DNA from: Paraphoma chrysanthemicola
Lineage: Eukaryota > Ascomycota > Dothideomycetes > Pleosporales > Phaeosphaeriaceae
Direction of reading: 5' to 3'
NCBI GenBank assembly: GCA_020744225.1
Contig: JAGMWG010000008.1
Coordinates: 434,001 to 498,000 of the forward strand
DNA: 64,000 nucleotides
Positions 35,265-44,989 of the stretch are shown one piece after another. Within the stretch, counting starts at the first letter, position 1. Each line of letters opens with the position of its first letter. The notes below the pieces were generated by a model, which searched no databases, was not told the DNA's origin, and was given only the letters and a program-made list of their open reading frames with translations. A program made the position numbers and the translations under genes.

Positions 35265-37644
35265 CTACAACTTCGCACCTTGCTCCCTCTTCGCCAGCAC
35301 TCGCAAATCCTTCCTCAAGATCTTGCCACTCGGGCTCTTCGGAATTGCATCCAAGAACACCACTCCACCTCTTAACTGCTTGTGGCTCGCGACATGGTTC
35401 TTCACATACTCGATAATCTGCTGGCCGCTAATCTTCTTCGCATCAGCGACGACATACGCCCTTGGAACTTCGCTCGTTCCATCGTCGATTTCGATGCCAA
35501 TAACGGCTGCGTCCAGAATGTCAGGGTGATTAAGAAGGAGTGCTTCGAGTTCGGCCGGCGCGACTTGAAGACCTTTGTATTTGATAAGTTCTTTCTTGCG
35601 ATCGACCTGGCAAAATTAGTACAAAACTTTGGCTGCTATAGTATTGAGGGTACACACGATGTAAAACAGCCCATTGCGGAACTCAGCGATATCGCCCGTG
35701 TGGAACCAGTCCCCAGTGAAAGCTTCCTTATTGGCGACTTCGTTCTGATAATATCCCTTGCACACCACGGGCCCTTTGATGAGGACCTCACCTGGCATCC
35801 CCGGCTCAACGTCCTTACCATCGTCATCCACAGTCCTCGCCACCATGTTTGGCATCAACGGCGAAACCGATCCGGTATCGTCGTTCAATCCTATCGGCAT
35901 GATTGTTGCAGATCCGGTTGTTTCTGAAAGTCCCCATGTCTGACTGATGAAGCACTCCGGCCCTCCGAGCTTCCGGCTTGCGGCGTGCTGGAGCTCCTTA
36001 CCCAACGGTGCGGCGCCAGATATGGCAACTTCGAGAGTCTTGAACTGGTCCGTCACGGCGGGGCTCTTCGCGATGAGCAGATATATTGGCGGCACAGTGA
36101 AGAAAAACGTGATCTTGTATTTGGCGTTGTACTCGAGAAATTGCGCGAAATCGAACCGGGGCATCCAGTAAACTGGACCTCCCATGTAGAACGGGTTGAT
36201 AAGGTAGCCTTGGATGCCAGCAATGTGGGCGGTTGGAAGATGCGCCAAAGTCCTATCTAAAGGTAAATACGAAGTTAGTATATACCTCGATTAGTATCCA
36301 TACCAGCATTACGTACACTCAAAATTGGGTCGTTTCTCGGCTATCCATGCTTTGAACATATCGCCAGGAATGACTGCTTCAGCCACCAAATTTCGATGGG
36401 AGAGCTTGACGCCTGGATTCGTTAGTTTACTTTGCATTGACCTACTGCTGGCGACTAGTTTCAGGAATTCAATGGAACACAAGAGCAGCGAGTCTTGATA
36501 CGTAACTAGGGCACGGTTCAGGAGCACTCTCTCAGGTCCATAGAAAGAGGAGATATGTCCTCCTGCATGGCTTCGCGGGCTCTTTCAATGTCTCCTCAAG
36601 AAAAGCTGCTTGGCCACTGGATATCGGAGACTGCTGCCTGTGACAATGGTGTCGTGAACTTACCTTTTGGTAAACCAGTCGTTCCCGAGCTGTATATCAA
36701 GATAACCAAGCTGTTGTCGAGCTCATGTGGATCAGTGATTTTCTCCCAAGGAAGTTTATCATTCTGATCAATGATATTCCGCCCAGGCTGACCGTCCCCC
36801 CCAATAGCTCTGAGTTCCCACTCTCTTCCCTCACTCATCAGCAAGACTCTTCCGCCCCCACTCAGTCCCCATCCTGCCTCTTCTGCAGCCTTGACAGCAG
36901 CGTCTCTTGTACTCTCAACAGTAAACAGAACCTTCGATTGCGCACTTTGAAGCTGCTTGCTCAACTCGCTTGATGTGCTTGCTGCCGAAGCGGCGGAGAA
37001 GACACCACCCGCGCCAATGATTCCATAGGACAAGACTGGCAGGAGGTAGTGGCCAGTCGAGATCACAGAGCATATGTCTTGCCCGCTTCCTCTGGCACCG
37101 ATACCGAAGTGCTTCCGGAGAGCTGCTGATGTCGCTTGGGTTAGACAGCGTGCTCGGGCTGTGGTCAAGACAAGGCTTGTGTCGGCTGCTGAGATGTGGA
37201 TTGGCGTGTCGAGTTTGGCAGAGCAATGTTCGGAGTCTACGAAACGCGTCAGTCCGAAGCTTTACATGTACACATGTGTGCAGGTGCTCACGAAACGAGT
37301 TCGAGCTGCTTGCGCGGGCGGCGATTAGTAAATACAGCACATTGAAACCTATGAATTGTTTTACGCTGCAGGCACACACTGAGTCGAGTGCAACGCGTAT
37401 GGTTTTCAAGCGCCGTCCGTTCTTCTCACATTGCGCATGTAGTAAAACCTCAGAGCATACAGTTTGTGCGGGAGCCTTACACGTGCGGGAGGGCACTCTG
37501 GTTTTCCATCGGAGATGTGTTAAGGTGCGGAAGGGTGTGTAACTCACCAAACAGCAGTGTCAGCAGGTCAACATCCGGTACTGGATACGTCTTCGCTGCG
37601 CGGTAGATGATCCCATCGGATGTCTTCTCCACAATTGTCGTCAT
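35265..37644 (-). CDS. Acyl-CoA ligase (4-coumarate-CoA ligase-like), peroxisomal signal
   Basis: This adenylate-forming enzyme couples a carboxylic acid to CoA. Exons 37548-37644, 36664-37236, 36317-36412, 35658-36256 and 35265-35606 keep phase and give 568 residues. Motifs seen are the P-loop [11 protein letters not shown] split by intron 2, LPTAHIAG, the WGLSETTG adenine site, HTGDIAEF, the hinge [11 protein letters not shown] and the C-terminal catalytic lysine in SPSGKILRK. The last three residues, AKL, form a canonical PTS1 peroxisome signal. Introns 1 and 2 (311 and 251 bases) are much longer than the local norm, while introns 3 and 4 are 60 and 51. The substrate cannot be read from the sequence; medium-chain or aromatic acids are typical of this 4CL-like group. 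No biosynthetic cluster surrounds it. Confidence 0.9.
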
Positions 37645-38654
37645 TTGTGAGCTCTATAACGAACAACCTATGCAATGCGATATTGAAGCAATTCTACAAT
37701 AAAACTTGGTATGAGTTGCGTACTTTTGGAACTTGTGATTGGAGGTTTAGGAATGTATGATCTTGTCTACAGACTGTCTAAAAGAAATAGACGGAAGTGA
37801 CTCGCGCCGCGGTACTTCTCTCGCACCAGCACCATCCTCGGCCGATTCTAACTAACCTCCGGCGGAGGCTGGTGCTGGTGCACGCTGTTCGGTAGCTTTC
37901 GGTAACTTCATGAGAGTCAGCCCTAGCAAGTAAGTGGGGTAAGCTGGAGAAACCACACTTGTGCAGCTTGCGGCACGCTAAATATGCACTTATGCATGCG
38001 GCTCATGAGGCTCAAGTTTCACAATGTCAACAGATTTGCGCGCTGAGAACGGAAGAGCAGAGTGCCAAATTAGCATTTTGCACGATAAGTTTACGCATCA
38101 GAGAGAGACGACTCAGAGACAAGCTTTGCCTACCAGAAATGTAAGAGAGTTTCTTGCAATATTTCTTGCCTCATGTTTCTTTTCATCTTACTAATAGAGT
38201 TGTATGTAAGAGCAGCAACAGGTCGGGTTTCACTGTTTTGGTCAAAGTCGCTCATTATGGGTGACGATCTCGCGTTCTTGGAGTCAGCTCTTCTTTGCTC
38301 ACCGCATGACATAACGCGCCTCCGCTATCCCCTAAGATTCAAGGACAGGTTGCTAAAGCTGTTAATGAGGCACATCTTAATACTACTGCACCTTGATCGC
38401 TCCGATGAGACAACATCAATTCTGTGCCCACTCTTTAATTTCCGTGCAGCGCGAACGAATTTGCGTGCTACTAGAGCGATAATTACAGCACTAGCGTAGT
38501 CTCCTAGAAGTCCTTTTATCTCACGAAGGTTTCGCTGAGGCGTATGCGTGTGCGACAGCTATCGGGAGTGTTCCGGTGGAGGTGGGAAGGGGCAGTACAG
38601 AGCGCATACAACGAACTTTCCGGAACGCACGCGCTTGTTTCTGCCAGCTAGTCT
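37645..38654. other. Intergenic region with a hairpin
   Basis: One kilobase between the acyl-CoA ligase start and the 3' end of the next minus-strand gene. A 108-codon plus-strand frame (38173-38499) shows no family resemblance. The hairpin is listed separately. Confidence 0.45.
37821..37884. repeat. Imperfect inverted repeat (hairpin)
   Basis: TCGCACCAGCACCATCCTCG on the left pairs with GGAGGCTGGTGCTGGTGCACG on the right, about 20 of 24 positions, around a loop of about 17 bases. It lies about 180 bases upstream of the acyl-CoA ligase start, so it could be a regulatory site or a remnant of a small inverted-repeat element. Confidence 0.6.
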
Positions 38655-39819
38655 TCAATTGCGTCGTTTCCGGCTTGGTTCATCGGCATCCACAGCTTCA
38701 TTCACACCTATCGCATCGTCGGCCTCCTTTTCATCTGTCTCGCGGCCAGCTTTGTCGCCCTTCCGCCTATTGCGTTTTCGTTTGGTCTTTGGCTGTCCGG
38801 TGGCCTCGGTATACGCAGGCACAATCTTGACATTGAGCGCGAGCGCCGCTGGTCTAACAATAGGTGGAAATAGCGTATTGTCGAATTTCTCCTTACGCAT
38901 CCCCATAGGGTTCTGCTTCTCCAGCAATGCAACATACTCAGCGGTACGCCTTGTATGCTCAACCTTGGTCATGATCTTCCAACTGTCTGGCTTATTGCTC
39001 GCTCGCCACTTTGACCAAGTATCTTCGTGGGTGACGTTGCCACTGAGGACAACGAATGCGCAGCTGTTCCAGATCATATGGACAGCCTGAATTGGCAGCC
39101 ACTTGGATCGGACTTGGCCATGCTCTTTCAGCCAGTGTGCCAATTTCGCAGGAGTCTGACAGAGATTCCGAAGGTGCGGTTCGACGTATATGGTACGCTC
39201 ATCCCAAAATGACAGGCCATCATCGTTGACGATCTCGAACGAGTTGGGCGGGGCGAACTTGGACGGATAGGTTGTGGGTCTGCGGCGAACATGGTATCCG
39301 TTGCTGGCAAGTTCGATCGTATTCGACGAATGTTCACGGAGGGCTTGCTGGAGTAACATTTGAGTCGCTACGGGCTTCATCGTGGAGATGTTGGGATGCT
39401 CGAGGATGGCTGTGAGGTGAATGTCTGTTTTGTGATTAAATAGTGAAGCTGGAAAGCCCCGAATGGCCTGGCGTACACTTGTCTTCCATATCCACGGTCC
39501 GGTATCGCTGCTGTAACCATGCTGCCCGCGAATCTTCCTGGTGAGCATAGTCGGAGAGGATTAATTCGATGCCTGCGACCAACTGAGCAAGATACTCTGG
39601 TGTCACTGGCTTGACGGTGAATCTAGGGCCACGAGTAATTTCTTTGGTGCCAATTGGCTCCTTCCGTGGTTCTGGCGAGCTCGTACTTATCCCTTGCATG
39701 GCATCGACCAGTGCATCATCCTTGCTAACCTCCACCTCCGCTGCTGGGGCAGGCTTAACAAGCTTTGGCCTCTGCGGCTCCCGTATGCCCTTGAGCCTGA
39801 GTGCCCGTGGGACAAACAT
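38655..39819 (-). CDS. Conserved-looking protein of unknown function, basic tail
   Basis: I do not recognise the family. Exons 39477-39819 and 38655-39424 keep phase across a 52-base intron and give 370 residues. The N-terminus is basic and Pro/Lys-rich with RALRLKG. A helical part (PEYLAQLVAGIELILSDYAH) follows. The central domain has an aromatic-rich core including FWDERTIYVEPHL and HMIWNSCAFVVLSGN. The C-terminal 60 residues carry a strong bipartite-like basic stretch (KTKRKRNRRKGDK) and then an acidic segment, suggesting nuclear localisation. Start choice rests on the first ATG of an open frame and the short promoter shared with the Wbp11-type gene. The protein lacks signal peptide and membrane segments. 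The head-to-head neighbour is a splicing factor, which is only weak evidence for a gene-expression role. Confidence 0.7.
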
Positions 39820-40071
39820 TGCGAGAGACTGTCGCCTAGGACAGTTATGCGTAGAGTGTCTACTGGTTCAGGGTGTGGTGTTTGTGGCTCCAGAAATGTG
39901 CCGAGAGGTCGCGGAAGAGTCGCGGCGCGTCGAGCATGAGCATGAGCATCAGCACAGACCCCACGTCATAGGCGGAATTTCGAGCGCTCGCTGACCGCAC
40001 CGCTTTTACATTCACCACATTTAACAGGACAACCGCACGGACTCTTAGTCTCCTCTCAACCGCTCGTCAGT
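39820..40071. promoter_or_regulatory. Shared divergent promoter region
   Basis: Only 252 bases separate the start codons of the unknown basic-tailed protein and the Wbp11-type gene, so the promoter is very likely bidirectional. A GAGCATGAGCATGAGCATC triplet repeat lies at about 39935-39952. Confidence 0.55.
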
Positions 40072-41007
40072 ATGCCGAAGGAAAAGAACTACAACCCGGT
40101 GAACGAGCACAAAAAGGCAGAGAAGCAGAAACAGATCAAGAAGCAAAAGGCGACCATACAAGCACAGCGCAATGAGAAACTGGCGCGTCGCAACCCCAAT
40201 CGCATACAGCGCGACATTGAGGCCCTCAAGGAATCGGAGCAGAGCGGTGGGCTGCGGCCACACGAGCGGCAACGGCTTGCTGAGCTCGAAAAAGACCTCG
40301 CGGCGGTCAACAAGGCGCGAGAAGCATTGGGCGACAAGGCACCGCCGCTAAAGCCAGAGAGAAGGCATAATGACGAAGGCGATCGCGGCGGACGAGGCGG
40401 TTACAGAGGCGGGCGGGGAGGCGTGCTAGGCAAGCGGACACGGGACGGACAGAGGAAAGAGGACGACAGCAGCGACACAGATGCCGATGTGCGAAACATT
40501 CCCATGCCACGCGATACGCCGCCGCCTATACCGCGACGTAAAGGCCAACAGACGCAAGCCGAAGATGCCAACGTACCGTCAGAGCCCAAGAAACCGCAAA
40601 TCGTCTACGAAGCTGCGCCACAAGTCCGCGACTTCATCAAGGAAGCAACGAGGTTTGTGCCTACGGCAGTTGCAAACAAGAAGAAACTGGCAAAGGGCGA
40701 GGGCAGGCTTCTCGAGCCCGAGGAGTTTGATAAGCTCAAAGAGGAGGGGTATATGGAGACCCATAGACCGGCGGACAACCAAGCGGTAGAGAAAGATGAT
40801 GAGCTAGAGGCATTTCTCGAAGCTCATAAAACCTCCGTGGCAGTCGATGCTGAGCAAGCAGCAGAGTCTGCCATCCAGGAAGCAGAATACGAAATGATGG
40901 CCGCAGAAGCAGCCGGGAAGATCACGGGTATAGGATCTGAAGCCACAGTCGCAGAGACTAAGCTGCGGCACGTCGAGATCGAAGAGGTCGACGATGAAGA
41001 TCTCTAG
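40072..41007 (+). CDS. Wbp11/Saf1-type splicing factor
   Basis: The 311-residue single-exon product begins with the Wbp11/ELF5/Saf1 N-terminal domain. Signature blocks are MPKEKNYNPVNEHKKAEK and the helix with RNEKLARRNPNRIQRDIE, followed by a coiled-coil-like segment to about residue 85. Then come an RGG-type glycine/arginine patch (GGRGGYRGGRGG, about 107-118), a short proline run (DTPPPIPRR) that could bind WW domains, and an acidic, glutamate-rich C-terminus ending EEVDDEDL. Family members are nuclear and associate with the spliceosome, for example Prp19-complex splicing functions of human WBP11. The C-terminal PGR repeats of animal WBP11 are absent, as is common in fungi. The start gives exactly the conserved N-terminus. 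Confidence 0.88.
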   Translation: MPKEKNYNPVNEHKKAEKQKQIKKQKATIQAQRNEKLARRNPNRIQRDIEALKESEQSGGLRPHERQRLAELEKDLAAVNKAREALGDKAPPLKPERRHNDEGDRGGRGGYRGGRGGVLGKRTRDGQRKEDDSSDTDADVRNIPMPRDTPPPIPRRKGQQTQAEDANVPSEPKKPQIVYEAAPQVRDFIKEATRFVPTAVANKKKLAKGEGRLLEPEEFDKLKEEGYMETHRPADNQAVEKDDELEAFLEAHKTSVAVDAEQAAESAIQEAEYEMMAAEAAGKITGIGSEATVAETKLRHVEIEEVDDEDL

Positions 41008-41385
41008 ATAACAACCACATTCGGTCGGAAAAGGCCTGCATCATGGCGCTCTTGGGGACATGCTTTGCGTGATACACATCGCATCAAGATGTCGACTTGA
41101 GTACAGTCTACGCTGTGCAGGAGTGAAAACATGCAGGACCCACACAAGGTAGAGGCAGCTGATCAATAAAGAGAGCGGAACTCCAGCATTCATATGTCAA
41201 TTGGTGAAGGTCACAACGAATATCACCGATCAATCAGTCAAGAGAAGGTCAGGTTCAATTCAGGATCTCATTCATTCGTGAGACTGTAGGGTATATGCAT
41301 ATGACTGGCCAGCCAACAGGTGTGTCCAATGACACCACCTAATGTTGGAAACTGTTCAGCGCCTAGGCGTCATGGTGGAAGACGT
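41008..41385. other. Convergent 3' region
   Basis: This stretch lies between the stop codons of the Wbp11-type gene and the HSP9/12 gene. No gene is seen; it probably holds both 3' UTRs. Confidence 0.5.
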
Positions 41386-41795
41386 CTATTTCTTCTGACC
41401 GGTGGCGCTGTTGAAAGTGTCGGTGACAGCCTGGCCAGCGTTGCTAAGGCCTTGCTGAGCAGAGTCGAGAAGACCGCCGCCCTCGTTCTGGGCCTTGTCA
41501 CCGCCTGAGCGGGTCGAGTCGCCGAGCTTCTGGGTAGCCGACTTGTTGCCCTCTATGGAGAATTAGTCGAGGTTCAAGGCGGTTGAGGTTAAGATTCTGA
41601 CCAGGCTGGACAGCAGACGCCGCCTTATCACCGAGTCCAGAGACAGTCTCGCCGGCCTTCTCGGTGGCGGACTTCTGCGAATCGGGCTTGACTGTAAACC
41701 TGTTAACAACGTGTCGGTGACATGGTCGCTGAACAGCCATGCTTACTCTTCTCCGAGGCTTGCTCGCCGAGACCCTTACGTCCAAGATCAGACAT
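41386..41795 (-). CDS. HSP9/HSP12-family stress protein (Awh11-like)
   Basis: Three exons (41747-41795, 41602-41691, 41386-41552) encode a 101-residue hydrophilic protein of the HSP9/HSP12 family. These small proteins are unfolded in solution, fold on membranes and protect against heat, desiccation and osmotic stress. The N-terminus MSDLGRKGLGEQASEK, the internal KPDSQKSATEK and the block GNKSATQKLGDSTRSGGD are all family signatures. The protein is rich in Gly, Ala, Ser, Lys and Asp and has one short N-terminal amphipathic stretch. Introns of 55 and 49 bases split the gene. Expression is normally induced by stress or in spores, but I find no STRE (CCCCT/AGGGG) in the first 400 bases upstream, so regulation here is open. 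Confidence 0.9.
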
Positions 41796-43891
41796 GTTGA
41801 TTGTGAGGTGGTTGGTTGAAGGTTTGGGTGGAAAGTTGGTGTTGTATTTGAGTTGATGGGAAGAGTTGTGATTAAGGTCAGACGAGCAGGACATGAAATC
41901 TGTTTTATATACGTGGTGGAGAGCCACGACTGCTGCAAATGACGCTCCTACGTCGAGAGCACGTCATGGCAGGCAAGCAATCTACGCTGGTCAGGCAGCT
42001 GCGGTGTTGCGACAGCCTAACGTCTGCATAGGCTCCTTCACATGTGGATGTAACAGGGTGGAAAGCGTTCGCAGCAGCCACAGCCCTTTTCGATTGGTAG
42101 ATCAGTGCATTAGGTGGGCTTGATTGATGGGATTTGGCGCCTTTGCCATGGAAATCGCGTCATTCCAATGGCCACTATGGCACATGGCGTATCCAAGATA
42201 CATATGCGACTTCTGGTGTGCCCCGCTATTCCCCGCTGACGTTGGTACGCGCGGGAAGCACGACCAAGTCGCGCCGCACGTGATGAGCGTCATTGCATTG
42301 CAGCGGAACAACGGTCAACGGCGGCGACACCGTTGCAACGGCTCAACGTGGCATAGGAGCACGAGAGCACACACGCACTCACTGCTGTGTGCCCAGTTCG
42401 CCTTGGCTTGAGAGTTGCGATTCCACCTATTTCGTCATAAGCACTCGGCAAACTCATCCATCCACTTCGCCTTCGAGAAAAGCAAGTTTGCCAGCTATGG
42501 TTGGTAGCCCACTTTTCGCCGCATCGCTGATGGGCCTTCAGTGGTCTGTTGATCAAATCTGCGCACTATCCCGCGGGAGGTCCTTTCTTTGTTTCACTCT
42601 TTTCGAATGATGGTCAGCACAATAGCACTACTGCCGAAAGGCCTCGCATTGCAACGCTGGCTCAAGACATGAACGGCGTTCAAAATAATCCTCTCCATTC
42701 TAGTTGCCCTCATGACTGGCTTCTCAATTCGGACCTTAGATGAGCCTGGCAAAGTTGAGTTTGCGTTGCAACCTTCCTGTTACTGCTGTCTCAGCAGACC
42801 GAGGCAAGTCATATGCTCTCAGTAGCAACCAAGCAGTTCTCGCCATACCATCGAAACCACAAACCCTCGACCTAGTAGGGCTATCGTCGCGACAAGTTCT
42901 GCAGCAGATACGCCGGTCTATCACTCGTTGACAACAATCCCTGGACTTCGTCTTCATCGTGTATTGTAACTACCATGCGCGTGCAGCAGGGCAGTATGGA
43001 CAGCGGCTGGTTTTCCGAGCCCACCAGTCTGACTCCATCGCTCACGACAACCGGTGTCATGCCAACTCAACGACTTGCTTAGTGTTTTCGATCACGAACT
43101 CCCGTCACGCCTCGTCGGTGAGGCTGTGGAGGCGCAGGGATTGCTTTCATGAGCCACGTTCACAGGCTAATCCCTTTCCAGCCTAAAATCCCAAATAGAG
43201 CCAATCGAAACTCTTCGCCAAATGCTATTCATAGCCAATCAGAAATCGTCTTCATCAACAACCTCCGCCCCAGTAATCTCTTTCGACCATCATCCCCTGT
43301 GTTTCAGAGCAACCTCCACCATGAAGCATATCCCTAGCGCGAATCGCATCGTCGTCCGCCATAGGGTCCACGTCGTGTCGCCCTGGCACCGCTGACCTCT
43401 TTTCTAGCGGCGCAGCGGCAAACACAGCGTCATATGTCTCCACGCGGTTCCATCGACTCGCCAGAGATCAACACTCGCATGATCTTCCATGCTCGCCTTA
43501 AGCGCGAGGCCGCCCTGCTGGCTGTGCCACGAGGCCTAAGTCACCCCGGTAAGGATGGGAAGCAGGGGTATGTTTGTGCAGCTAATGGTCGCGATAGGCA
43601 ACTTAATTACTCGTAACAGGTTGTTTGTAAAATGTGCTCGCGAACGCTTTCAGGCGTTAGTGCACCGCCAACATGCTGCTCGCCATCTAACACGTCAAGT
43701 CTCGGCAGTGGACCGAATGCGGGCCTGATTACTGGGGCATAGCTTTTGTTCCGTTTTGTCGCAGTCATGGCGAGGAGCAGACACATAAAGAGAAGGCAAT
43801 CCCTTCTGCGCCCTCAGTTCATTGTTCTAAGACAACATTTAGACACTTTCAAACAAGTTCACTGAATATCAAACTTTCAAATACTAGCACA
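41796..43891. other. 2.1 kb gene-poor region
   Basis: No gene is supported. A minus-strand frame near 43255-43443 (62 codons, about 6% charged Asp/Arg clusters, a KR dibasic and two GGGC motifs) and a plus-strand frame 43434-43616 deserve a transcript check. Neither has an upstream ATG context I trust. A second reading of the minus-strand segment in another frame ends in an acidic EVVDEDDF tail that also looks protein-like. Confidence 0.35.
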
Positions 43892-44989
43892 ATGAAGGGG
43901 CTCTTTTCATTGCTACTTCCTCTGTTCTACCTGGCGCCTGCGAATGCCGACTATGCCGACGATGCAAATGCAGCCATCATGACGCTGCAGGACAAGTGGT
44001 ATGATGCTAACACAGGCCTGTGGTGAGTATTTTGTGGCACACTCCAATAGCGTCTTCTGATGTCCGTCAGGAACAAGCTTTGGTGGCAGTCTGGCAATAT
44101 GGTCGAAACTATAGCGAGGTTCGGCCAGAAAGATTCATCGTTCAAACAAGCAGCCATAGACATCATCTCAAATACTTACGACAAGTCTCGCAACCAGCTC
44201 GGAGCCAAGGATTGGAAGAACGACTTTTATGATGATGAAGGTTGGTGGGCAGCGGCGTGGATAGCCGCATACGACTTGACCGGTGATGCCAAATATCTCA
44301 ACACAGCCAAAGACCTCTTCGAAGACATGACCAGTGGTTGGACAACACCTTGCAACGGCGGCATATGGTGGAACAAGAAAAAGGAGAGCATCGCCGCTAT
44401 TTCCAACGAACTCTTCCTCTCTGTCGCTGCTCACCTTGCCAATCGCGTCTCGGGCCAAGAGAAAGAGGAGTACCGAAACTGGGCTCAAATGGAGTGGGAC
44501 TGGTTCTGGAACTCGGGAATCATCAACAGCGATGGCCTTATCAACGACGGGATCGATCAAAAAACGTGTAAGAATGACGGTAAGACGACCTACACATACA
44601 ACCAGGGCGTCGTCCTCGCTGGTCTCAGCGAACTTGCCCGCGCGAAAAGCGACGGCGGGCTCATCGCACATGCAAACTCCATCGCCCACGCCGCAATGTT
44701 GAAGCTCAGCGAAAACGGCATCTTGACCGAGCCTGTTGGCCATCCTCTGGACGAACAAGGCGCACTCTTTAAAGGCCCTTTCGTCCGCGGCCTGTCAACA
44801 CTTAACGAGAATGAGCCCCAGCAGAGCTTTTCCGACTTCCTCAAAAGGAACGCGGATTCGGCTTGGCGACAAGAGAAAGTAGACGGAGGCGTGATTGTGG
44901 ATCGCTGGCAGGGTGGCAGTAGAAATGCGAACACAGGAAGTCATGCAGCAGGTATTGACGTCCTTGTTGCAGCTGCACAGGCGTCGTGA
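43892..44989 (+). CDS. Secreted glycoside hydrolase family 76 protein
   Basis: Exons 43892-44022 and 44071-44989 give 349 residues. A signal peptide occupies about residues 1-19 (LLLPLFYLAPANA). The rest matches GH76, the alpha-1,6-mannanase family that includes yeast Dfg5/Dcw1. The mature start ADDANAAIMTLQDKWYD, the YDDEGWWAAAW motif with the paired catalytic aspartates (about residue 97), CNGGIWWN and TYTYNQGVVLAGL are visible. Unlike Dfg5/Dcw1 there is no hydrophobic C-terminal GPI signal; the protein stops right after an alanine-rich helix. It should therefore be released rather than anchored. It may act on its own cell-wall mannan or on external mannan; sequence alone does not decide. 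Confidence 0.92.

Noticed and set aside
41796..42200. Stress-response elements (STRE) expected upstream of the HSP9/12 gene
   Set aside because: No CCCCT or AGGGG occurs in this interval; only C-rich near misses, so I do not annotate one.
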